The notes beneath the pieces were generated by a model. The model worked only from the letters and a program-made list of their open reading frames with translations, was not told the DNA's origin and searched no databases. A stretch of DNA of 64,000 nucleotides from assembly GCA_028456385.1 (NCBI GenBank), contig JALNQF010000042.1, positions 62,001-126,000 of the forward strand, read 5' to 3'. Positions 55,710 to 64,000 of the stretch are shown here, one piece after another; the first letter of the stretch is position 1; each line of letters opens with the position of its first letter. The stretch is from Ophiosphaerella korrae. Taxonomy: Eukaryota > Ascomycota > Dothideomycetes > Pleosporales > Phaeosphaeriaceae. Position numbers and translations under genes: made by a program.

Positions 55710-58700
55710 ATGGCGGACGATATTGTCATCGACAAGCAGCTGTTCAACGATCGTCTGGGCAGCTTGGTCGCCAAATGGAAGGCAGACAAGCGCTCTGGTG
55801 ATCAAGTCTTCCATGGCGCAGCCTCCATTGCAGCGGCCGTGGGTAAGCCGAGCGAGCCAGGCACCTATCTGAAGTCTGCAGCACTACAGGTTCGTTGATT
55901 GCGACAACGCCTGCTTGGATGTATACTCACAACCGTCGCAACAGTTATGGCTACTAGGTTACGAGTTCCCCCATACTCTGTTCGTCCTTACGCCAGATCT
56001 ACTTCAGATTGTCACTACTAAGAAGAAGGGTGCGTTCCGCGTGGTTACCGGAATGACAGGTCACATACTAACGGAGCGACAGCATCGTATCTGGATCCTC
56101 TCAAAGGTGGCAAAGTGCCCGTTGAGATCCTCGTTCGTGGCAAAGACGCAGAAGAGAACCAAAAGCAGTTCCAGACATGCATAGAAACCCTCAAGAACGC
56201 AGGCAAAAAAGTCGCTGTGCTTAAGAAGGACAACGCGACTGGAGCTTTTGCAGACGAGTGGAAAGCTGCATTCCAGGAAGCTGGCTTTAAGGATGAGGAT
56301 CAGGCTGATTTGGGGCTCATCTTGTCAAATGCTGCCTTGGCCGTGAAGGATGAAAAAGAACTTGTGAGTGTCTAGAATGGACTTTAGACCGACCCACGGC
56401 TAATTTCTGCAGCGAGCAATTCGAGATGCGTCCCGAGCATCAAGCGCTCTCATGACGAACTACTTTGTCGAAGAGATGTCGGATATTCTCGATTCCGAGA
56501 AGAAAATCACTCACCGTGCCCTCGCCGATAAAGTCGCAAACAAGATCGATGACACGAAGTTTTTTGAGAAGCAAAAGTTCTCCAAGAATTTCGATACCAT
56601 GCAGTTGGACTGGTGCCTACAACCTACAATTCAGAGCGGGGGAGCGTACGATCTCAAATTTACAGCAGAGCCAGACGAGAACAACCTGCATGCAGGTGTC
56701 ATAGTTTCAGTCCTTGGTCTCCGCTACATGACGTATGGCGCAATGGTAGGCCGAACATATATGGTGGGCCCGAACAAGGAGCAAGAGACTGCCTACAAAC
56801 TCTTGTTGGCAATTCACGACCTAGTGATTAAGTCCATCAAAGACGGCGTAGTTGCTAAGGACGTATACAACAAGGCTTTGGCCCACCTCAAGTCTAAGAA
56901 ACCCGAGTGGGAGAAACATTTCCCCAAAAACGTGGGCTATGGTATCGGCACCGAGAACAAGGATGCAACACTCCTTTTGAGCGGTAAAAACGCGCGGGTA
57001 CTAAAGGACGGTATGACGCTGGTTGTTCAGACTGGCCTGCACGATCTGGAGAATAGCAAACCACAGGACAAGAAGAGCAAGACTTACTCGCTTGTGTTGG
57101 TCGACACGGTCCGTGTCGGGCAAGGTGACTGTGCTGTTTTTACCAAAGACACAACTTCAGACCTTGATGCTGTCTCCTTTTTCTTCGATGAGGAGGAAGA
57201 GGAGGCTAAGCCAAAGGTGAAGAAAGAGCGTGCCCCAGCGATTGCACAAACGAACATTACCAAGACCCGAACACGCCACGAGCGCACAACAAATCAGGAC
57301 GCAGAGAAAGAAGAGCAGCGTCGGGCCCATCAGAAAGAGCTGCACCAAAAGAAACAAAAAGAAGGGTTGGAGCAGTATAGCGAAGGAGCAAAGTCACTGA
57401 ACGGTACTGAGGAGAAGAAATTCAAGAAGTTCGAATCGTACAAACGCGACAACCAATTCCCTCCTTCGGTCGCCACCCTCGAGATTGTTGTGGACAAGAA
57501 GAATTTAACAGTACTTCTACCAATTATGGGTCGCCCTGTCCCCTTCCATATTCACACCATCAAGAACGCTTCACACACACCTGAAGCTGATTTCACATCG
57601 CTGCGCATCAACTTTCTCTCACCCGGTCAAGGTGTCGGTAGGAAAGATGACCAGCCATTCGAGGATCCTAACGCACATTTCATCCGCAGTTTGACTTTCC
57701 GTTCTCAAGATGTTGATCGTATTGACCAAATCACGAAGGACATCACTGAGTTGAAGAAGGAGGTTGTCCGACGGGAAACCGAAAAGAAGCAGATGGAGGA
57801 CGTTGTTGAGCAGGATAAACTTATTCCTCTCAAGACTCGGAAACCTTTCATGCTTGACCTGATCTTCATTCGACCCGCGCTTGATGGCAAGCGCATTCCT
57901 GGAAGCGTGGAGATTCACCAGAATGGTCTGCGCTACATTCATGGCAATGGCACAGCAAAGATTGATGTGCTCTTCAGCAACATGAAGCACCTCTTTTTTC
58001 AGCCTTCTCAACACGAGTTAATCGTCATCATTCATGTCCATCTCAAAAATCCAATTATGCTTGGCAAGAAGAAAACCAAGGATGTCCAGTTTGTCCGCGA
58101 AGCTACCGAGATGCAGTTCGATGAGACGGGCAACCGCAAACGCCGCCACAAATTCGGTGACGAGGAAGAGTTCGAGCAGGAACAAGAGGAGCGCAGACGA
58201 CGCGCTGCTCTTGACAAAGAGTTTAAGAACTTTGCGGAAAAAATTGCAGATGCCGCACGTAATGAGAACGTCAGTGTTGATATTCCATATCGCGAGCTTG
58301 GTTTCAACGGTGTCCCATCCCGGTCCTCAGTCCTCGTCCAGCCCACGACTGATTGCCTGGTCCAACTCACTGAGCCTCCCTTCACCTGTCTTACTCTGTC
58401 TGAGATCGAGATTGTGCATCTTGAACGTGTCCAATTTGGTCTCAGGAACTTCGATATGGTCGTCGTGTTCAAGGACTACAACCGTCCACCCACACATATC
58501 AATACTATTCCCGTCGAATCGCTCGACCCTGTCAAGGACTGGCTCGATTCTGTCGATATTCCCTTCACGGAAGGGCCACTTAACCTCAACTGGGCCACCA
58601 TCATGAAGACCGTAACATCGGATCCTCATCAGTTCTTTGCAGATGGCGGATGGTCATTCCTATCTACAGAGTCTGATGACGAGGACGGCGATGAGGAAGA

Positions 58701-58938
58701 AGAAGAATCTGCATTCGAAGTATCAGAGTCAGAACTTGCTATCTCCGATGAGAGCAGTGAGGAGAGTGATTTCGATGAGAATGCATCCGATGAAATGAGT
58801 GACGAGGGTTCAGAAGATGAGTTTAGCGAGGGTGAGAGCTGGGACGAGCTAGACAAAAAGGCCGCAAAGAAGGACAAGGAGAGCGCACATGATGATCAGG
58901 AGGAGGACAAGGGCAAGGCTAAGAAGAGGAAGCGATAA
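55710..58938 (+). CDS. SPT16: FACT complex histone chaperone subunit Spt16
   Basis: Exons 55710-55889, 55945-56029, 56083-56363 and 56413-58938 join in frame to 1023 residues, the usual Spt16 length. Exon 1 starts MADDIVIDKQLFNDRL. The N-terminal aminopeptidase-P-like lobe is followed by the M24-like domain (YDLKFTAEPDENNLHAGVIV, NVGYGIGTE), a coiled coil (EKEEQRRAHQKELHQKKQKE), the PH-like middle domain (LIFIRPALDGKRIPGSVEIH, LFFQPSQHELIVIIHVHLKN) and a long acidic Glu/Asp/Ser tail ending KAKKRKR. By family it pairs with Pob3 in the nucleus, removing and restoring H2A-H2B during transcription and replication. All three introns lie in the first 700 bp. Confidence 0.97.
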
Positions 58939-60434
58939 ACTGATCGCTTGATTCCCTCATTATTTCCCTTTCACTTCACATTTTCCATTTCTCTGTAAGA
59001 TCACCGGGATTGGAGGTTGGGTACCTTTTAGGACGTAAATGGCACATGATACGTGCTATTGAGGGAACAGAGCGTTTGGGAGTTGGCGAAGAATCTAGCA
59101 AAATGAGCAATGCTTGCTTACCCACAAGCATCAGCTTTTTGTCTCAACTTCCGGTTCTTGAGAGTGTGTGTTTGTGATACCGATGTTCAAGACAGATTAA
59201 CTAGATGTTGATAGTAGGTGTGCAGATTATTACAGGATATGGCTCGTACGAAGCGCGCACTATCCTTACTATCGTCACATGTGGGCCGTTGGCAACCTGA
59301 TAGGTGGTGACCTTGATCTATCATCGCGGCAAAGCTCAGGTCAGATTTGCCATTGAGTATGCTAGCGTTGCGGTATATCATGAATAACTCGTGTATGCGA
59401 ACTTTTAGCCGTGGCGATTTGAACGGTGGAGCAACGGCAAGAACGGCCGTCCTGAAGACATTCTAAGCCTAGGCGAGAACAATGTATCTGTGTAACACCA
59501 GTGTTAGCCATGAACGACATTCACCCAGAAGATGCAAGGGCTCCACACAAAGGTGGCTGGATGCATCTAGTGGATGAACAACGTTTGTCGTGTGGAACGA
59601 TGGAAGCAGTGGCTTCAGGAAACATAAAATCCGAGAACTAGTAGCTTCAATGACGCGGTCTAGATTTAGGGATTTATTCGGCGTGCGCCGGATCGCCATG
59701 GAGGTGGTACACGAGGCAGATGCTTCGGTAAGTGCATACGAATTCGGCATCAAAAGATGTGCTAAAGTAGATGCTAGTCATTGGCTGTGATTCTTCCAAT
59801 GCATTCTGATCAAATATTGAGGCACGACAGAAATGTCCATGAGAGTGAGTGCAATCACAAAGGAGGAAGTTGACAACGGCATTTTCCCTCAAGCAGGCCA
59901 GATCGCCGGACTTGGACTATCGCACCCGTGCCCACCCTTGTTCACAACTAGCGAGGTTATCGTCGGCGAATAAAATCTGCGCGCCAAGGTACTTCTCCCC
60001 TGTCAATCACCAGCGAAGTTCCCGTCTTTCAATCTATTACCCCAGTCCTACCATTTAACCGGGAGGCCAACTAACAGAACTCCAGGAACTTCGCACGTTC
60101 CGGAACAAAAGCCCAGCTTGACATAGATTAACGGACTGCAATTTGCGACTACCACGAGGGGTGGGGAACCGGATCTTGGTTGCGTCTAATCTGCGCAATT
60201 GATGAACGCGAACGAATCTACTGTATCCGCAAAAGGGACAGGGGTAGGGCAACGAATCCTAGTGATAATTTTAGATTGATTCACCTGTCTAATGCTGCTT
60301 AAGTAGTGCTTTATCGCCGTTTGCTGCTTGGTCCGCGTACTTAAAGATTCGTTTCAGTCTGTTGCGCCACTCCCCAATCAACAACCACCCAAATCAACTT
60401 CCTAGACTGCCCGAAAATACGAGAATTCGACACC
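58939..60434. other. Intergenic region before the small secreted protein gene
   Basis: No gene was supported. Frames of 60-95 codons on both strands (59187-59892) lack recognisable sequence. The last 150 bp contain a probable promoter and a short leader for the secreted protein. Confidence 0.4.
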
Positions 60435-60743
60435 ATGAAGCTCTCTGCTATCATCGCGCTCCTCACAGCGACCGTTGTTCTCGCGTCGCCTCCATGGGTA
60501 CGTTGGCCGCATAGTTCGTACAAAGGTTTCATGGCGCTAATAGTCCTCGCAGTCCAGTCTCAAGCGATCCGTCAGGGAAGTTCAGGCTGAAGATGGCACC
60601 GTTACCATAGAGGCGTGCATTGAATGCGAATGCGAAGGCTTCACTGGCGCTTGCAAATGCGTAAGTGCCATCGACCGCAACCAAAACCCAGAGGCTTATA
60701 AGTACAGATTGCTAACGGCTGCTGCTTGCCCAACTGCCATTGA
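60435..60743 (+). CDS. Small secreted cysteine-rich protein (68 residues), effector-like
   Basis: Three small exons join: 60435-60497 (63 nt), 60553-60660 (108 nt) and 60708-60743 (36 nt), with introns gtacgt...cag (55 nt) and gtaagt...cag (47 nt), both phase 0. The product begins with a textbook signal peptide, MKLSAIIALLTATVVLA. A short pro-segment SPPWSSLKR ends in a Kex2-type Lys-Arg site. The mature part is about 40 residues with eight cysteines in the order ACIECECEGF, GACKC, IANGCCLPNCH, enough for four disulfides. No individual exon is long enough to stand out. It is extracellular by inference; no family recognised. The match of three phases, signal peptide and dense cysteines makes chance unlikely. 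Confidence 0.82.
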
Positions 60744-60993
60744 AAATGATGACTGAGTTATACATTATTTGTAGATTCGGAGTTTTTCGGAGTTTTGCAT
60801 TTTTTTGTACATGGGCTCAGGGATCATATTGTCAAGATTTTACAAGAAGAGGAGAGATGAGAGTGGAGAGACTAAATAGAGTGGTCAGGCTCCAGGCCAC
60901 ACCCCACAAGAAGGACTAGTTACCCTTAGCATGAGACTCCGTCCATGTAGGTGTTGTACATACTTGAAATGTTTAAACTCTTTCCAGAATCTC

Positions 60994-62295
60994 TCAGTTG
61001 CCCGCTTTTGTTCTCTTCTCAGCCTCCTCTCTCTGCTCTTCGGGCCTGATCCATTTCCGGAAACATATCGTCATGAGCCCACCTATAGCCACCTGCAACG
61101 CCTGGAAAATGATGGCGGGAATCTGCAACTTGGACTGCTCAATGGGACTGGTGTTGATGTACATGACCGAGCTCAACGGGACGATCATAGCAAGTGCTTT
61201 CGCGGGACAACAGTAACAACAAGCAATGACATCTTTCTTCGGGAGCCAGATGATGGAAGCTGCAAAACAAATTGCCAGCCATATTGCGTATAGTGCAATT
61301 GCGATGAACACGATGAAAGCCATATTGGAAGGCTTGACGGTCTTGAACGCTCCACTTTGGAATGCCTGGTCGAATGTCTGCCACACAAGAGTAAGCAGCG
61401 CGAGCGAAGAGACCTTGATCACATTCCATTCGATGAAAAATTTCTTGGTCAACTTTGGGGATAGCTTTTGCACCACCTGACCCGCAAACATAGGTAGGAA
61501 AAGCGATAATCCTAGCTGCATAAAGACACGTCGGTATATTTCAGCGTAGCCGTCACCGTGGACAAGCACCTTACTATACCATGCCCCAGAAGAGAGGTAC
61601 ATCTGAAGTATGATGGGTGTCAGGAAAGGGCAGAGGAACTGGCCGATAACAGACTGGACGACGGTGAGGGCAGTGTTGCCATGAGCTTGTCTGGTCATGA
61701 CAACGTTCGAGTTCATTGTCGTAGGCGCGCTGCCTACAAAAAGTAGCCCAATGAGAAGCCAGGGGTCCATGAAACTTCGATTTGTTGCGCAGAGGCTCAC
61801 AACAGCAAAGGTTGCCGCCGAACAGACTAAGTAACATTGCAGCTGAACAAAGGCGTGCAGTTTCCATCGCATGGAGTTTTCTAGGAGTATAGATGTCTCT
61901 AAGGTGCAGCCATTGATGAAGAAGATGATTGAGACGGAGAGGTATGTGATCATGGTTCGTTTAGTACGTTGCCGTGAGGCTGGGACCTGGATTTGTGATG
62001 CCACAAGAATGGCTACAGCCATGCCAATGAGGAACCATTGATCTTGAAGAAGCCATAGCAACGGCCTCACAGCCTTCTTAAATCTTGGGACTGACTTTTG
62101 TTTGGTGGGTGTGGTCTGTGTTGGTACCTGTGGGAGTGTTCCACCTTGCTGCGTAATCTGGAGTCCTTCTGGGACTTCAGCAGCATATCCATTCTGCTTG
62201 TGATGCATCTTTTCCATTTCTTTGGTTCCAGGGGTTGTCGAAGCGAGTGTCTCCTCCATATTGTCGTTGGATGACCGTTCAGACAGATGAGTCAT
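60994..62295 (-). CDS. RCH1: SBF-like transporter (Rch1/SLC10A7 family)
   Basis: An intronless frame of 433 residues starts MTHLSERSSNDNMEETLAST. After about 75 hydrophilic residues there are roughly ten membrane segments: WFLIGMAVAILVASQIQV, TYLSVSIIFFINGCTLETSI, PWLLIGLLFVGSAPTTMNSN, QSVIGQFLCPFLTPIILQMY, LALLTLVWQTF, FIVFIAIALYAIWLAICFAA and others. The paired motifs SAPTTMNSNVVMT and CCPAKALAMIVPLSSVMY are the crossover regions of the PF13593 (SBF_like) family. The yeast and Candida relatives are Rch1 and the human one is SLC10A7, plasma-membrane proteins that limit calcium uptake. The tail is hydrophilic and charged (RPEEQREEAEKRTKAGN). Confidence 0.92.
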   Translation of the reverse strand: MTHLSERSSNDNMEETLASTTPGTKEMEKMHHKQNGYAAEVPEGLQITQQGGTLPQVPTQTTPTKQKSVPRFKKAVRPLLWLLQDQWFLIGMAVAILVASQIQVPASRQRTKRTMITYLSVSIIFFINGCTLETSILLENSMRWKLHAFVQLQCYLVCSAATFAVVSLCATNRSFMDPWLLIGLLFVGSAPTTMNSNVVMTRQAHGNTALTVVQSVIGQFLCPFLTPIILQMYLSSGAWYSKVLVHGDGYAEIYRRVFMQLGLSLFLPMFAGQVVQKLSPKLTKKFFIEWNVIKVSSLALLTLVWQTFDQAFQSGAFKTVKPSNMAFIVFIAIALYAIWLAICFAASIIWLPKKDVIACCYCCPAKALAMIVPLSSVMYINTSPIEQSKLQIPAIIFQALQVAIGGLMTICFRKWIRPEEQREEAEKRTKAGN

Positions 62296-62957
62296 TGCTA
62301 TCGTCGCTGTCTCTTTTTAAATTTTGTCAAGTTGTATTTATAGAGGTCTGGGAATTTCGGCTATATAAAAGCGATTCGGCTATAAGGTAGTTCCGGGTTT
62401 GCCTAACAATCTTCACTTGCTGACTATATTCTGATACTGTGCTGTAAGCTAAGCTCGAGGTTAAAGCGTCAAAACTATGTAGCTCAAAACTGTTGAAATA
62501 TAGCAGAATACCCATATCCCGTTAAAAGAGAGAAGCCTTAAATCCTAGTTGAGATGTTGTCATGAGTTCAATGGAGATGTGCAGGCCCACTAATTGCTGG
62601 TAATTTGACCTATCATAGCAGGCTAAAATTCCGACAGCCTCGGACAATTTAACTATGACGCATCGGTGGCGGGTGACGCCGGCCGGAAAAGAGTACACGT
62701 CGGAGAAAGAATAGTGGTTTGTGTGTGAAGCCGGGGAATCCATTGTTGGTAGAAGGAGATGGTCAAGCGAAATAATACTAACCAATTACCGTGTCGTGTA
62801 TCGACTGGCATGAACGCCTCAGTGCGACTTCCTGGACTTTAGCGTGGATGCCCCTCAACTCCGGTACTCAACACCACAGGTAACATGAAAGTCAACACCT
62901 TCCGTGATACTGCATAGAACGAGCTCTACTCTCCCAAGCCGTGTCCAAATCATTACC
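62296..62957. promoter_or_regulatory. Divergent promoter region, RCH1 / cyclo-ligase-like gene
   Basis: A 662-bp AT-leaning interval between outward-facing starts. It contains TATATAA-like sequence near 62360 on the RCH1 side. No further gene was seen; the minus-strand frames at 62327-62785 lack family features. Confidence 0.4.
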
Positions 62958-63878
62958 ATGAGCTCCCTAACATCTCTCGATCAGTGCAGGAAATTCATTT
63001 GGTCCCGTGTGTACCAAGATCTGCTTCAAACCGCGCTACCCGACTCTCGTTCCAACTTCGACTTCTTGTCATTTACGCCTGATTTCAGGGACTCGATTGT
63101 TGCAATCGATCGTGTTCTGAAGTTGCCATGTTATGAATCCGCCACTACAGTTCTCATTACATGTGACAACAGCCTGGAGCATCTGCGTTACCAGGCGCTA
63201 AAAGATGGCAAGAAGGTACTTGTTGGCACATACCGATTGCGCAGAGGATTCATTCTCCTTGATCCTGCTAGGATAGATGAAGATAAGCTGGGGCTAGCGG
63301 CTTGCTTGGATGGCATGGAAAAACCTGGAATGGGGCGAGCCGTGACAATGACACAATTGCGCGACCAAGGCCTGCATATTGACATGTGTGCCATAGGAGG
63401 CCTCGTTTTCAACGAGCAGGGTGTCGTGATTTATGAAGGCTGTGCATTGTTCGAGGTGCAATGGGCATTACTTCAGGATATAAAAGCCATAGAAGCTTCA
63501 GCACGCGTGGTCGCTGTGGCACATGCATGCCAGGTAGTTGCTGAAGCATCGCTTGGGGTCGAGAATATTCAACTAAGTAACATTGGCGAAATACAGTGCG
63601 ATTTCGTTGTAACGCCTGAGAAGATATTTGAGGTCGAGGCCGCTGTCAAACCGACAACTGGCGTGAACTTCGAGACGGTGGACCCAGACGCTATGAACCA
63701 CATTCCTCCCCTGCAAGAGCTCAAGGGAATTCGCACAATGGACAAGATTATGGCATCAGCAGGATTCGGTCAAGAGAAGGAGAAGGAGTGTGGAAAACAA
63801 GAACAGAAGTCGCCTACTGCTGAGGAGCAGCTGGGCATGGACATAGTAGCAAAGCTAATGAAAGGGTACAAAGTCTGA
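62958..63878 (+). CDS. 5-formyltetrahydrofolate cyclo-ligase-like (MTHFS domain) protein
   Basis: From the ATG at 62958 (MSSLTSLDQCRKFIWSRVYQ) the frame encodes 306 residues; the frame extends upstream only through a GTG, so this ATG is chosen. Early sequence FTPDFRDSIVAIDRVLKLP and the nucleotide-fold segments TVLITCDNSLEHLRYQALKD, KKVLVGTYRLRRGFILLDP and DMCAIGGLVFNEQGVVIYEG match the MTHFS-like fold. VVAVAHACQVVAEA and IFEVEAAVKPTTGVNFETVD follow. The length exceeds the about 200 residues of true cyclo-ligases, so it belongs to the longer MTHFS-domain group of uncertain substrate. A role in folate metabolism is inferred only. It ends with a charged tail. Confidence 0.82.
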   Translation: MSSLTSLDQCRKFIWSRVYQDLLQTALPDSRSNFDFLSFTPDFRDSIVAIDRVLKLPCYESATTVLITCDNSLEHLRYQALKDGKKVLVGTYRLRRGFILLDPARIDEDKLGLAACLDGMEKPGMGRAVTMTQLRDQGLHIDMCAIGGLVFNEQGVVIYEGCALFEVQWALLQDIKAIEASARVVAVAHACQVVAEASLGVENIQLSNIGEIQCDFVVTPEKIFEVEAAVKPTTGVNFETVDPDAMNHIPPLQELKGIRTMDKIMASAGFGQEKEKECGKQEQKSPTAEEQLGMDIVAKLMKGYKV

Positions 63879-64000
63879 TTTATGTTGCACAGGTCATAAG
63901 ACCAAATCTGATCAAGAACTATTAGGATTAGAAGCCCGTATCGCAACTGGTACGGGATGCTTGGATGGGACCCAACGCCGATGCTATGCAAAAATTCTCA

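Noticed and set aside
1..64000. CRISPR arrays, bacterial operons, prophage, intact transposons
   Set aside because: No regularly spaced direct repeats, ribosome-binding-site-led gene strings, integrase, transposase or reverse-transcriptase motifs were seen; the DNA is eukaryotic nuclear.

Overview
The window is nuclear DNA from a filamentous ascomycete, most likely a Dothideomycete such as a member of the Pleosporales. The evidence is short introns (43-67 nt) with GTRNGT-type donors, intact fungus-specific families (Zn2Cys6 regulators, DUF1746/Dsc4, GT34 mannosyltransferase, RCH1-type transporter), and AT-rich tracts holding genes broken by C-to-T type changes, as repeat-induced point mutation (RIP) produces. 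No ribosomal RNA, CRISPR array, bacterial operon or intact transposon was seen. Exons were joined by hand from splice signals and reading frame, so every intron is a prediction.

Layout. 1-1.2 kb: edge of a minus-strand gene and a Rab5 GTPase. 2.6-5.2 kb: two dead, head-to-head methyltransferase genes (an O-methyltransferase and a LaeA-like methyltransferase), followed by about 7 kb without a supported gene, the first part AT-rich. 12.9-25.1 kb: a conserved block with a C2H2 regulator carrying a possible stop-codon readthrough extension, a regulator with a GCM-like domain and a Zn2Cys6 cluster, COP9 signalosome subunit 1, a broken DUF2828 gene, a thioredoxin-fold protein and a GT34 mannosyltransferase. 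25.6-34.1 kb: accessory DNA with a secreted apple/PAN-like protein, a broken monocarboxylate-type MFS transporter and an intact Zn2Cys6 regulator. 34.1-46.5 kb: gene-poor, with only a bZIP regulator. 46.6-49.6 kb: compact housekeeping genes (DUF1746/Dsc4-like, Rcf1, 2-hydroxyacid dehydrogenase). 50.4-54 kb: two Thr/Ser-rich secreted-type genes with broken frames. 54.2-63.9 kb: mitochondrial carrier, FACT subunit Spt16, a small 8-cysteine secreted protein, an RCH1-type transporter and a 5-formyl-THF cyclo-ligase-like protein.

Functional picture. Several housekeeping genes are divergent pairs sharing short promoters (thioredoxin-like/GT34, Dsc4-like/Rcf1, carrier/Spt16). Accessory islands lie between them and hold decaying secondary-metabolism, transport and secreted-protein genes. 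The LaeA-like gene shows the clearest RIP-like damage: three positions where the family has Trp are now stops, and a further stop fits CAA to TAA. Other breaks are single-base indels, some in homopolymers, where assembly error must be excluded.

Best leads: (1) the in-frame 144-codon extension behind a UGA-CAA-UUA stop context in the C2H2 regulator; (2) the unreported-looking 68-residue cysteine-rich secreted protein at 60.4 kb, encoded in three tiny exons; (3) the dead methyltransferase pair whose start codons overlap.
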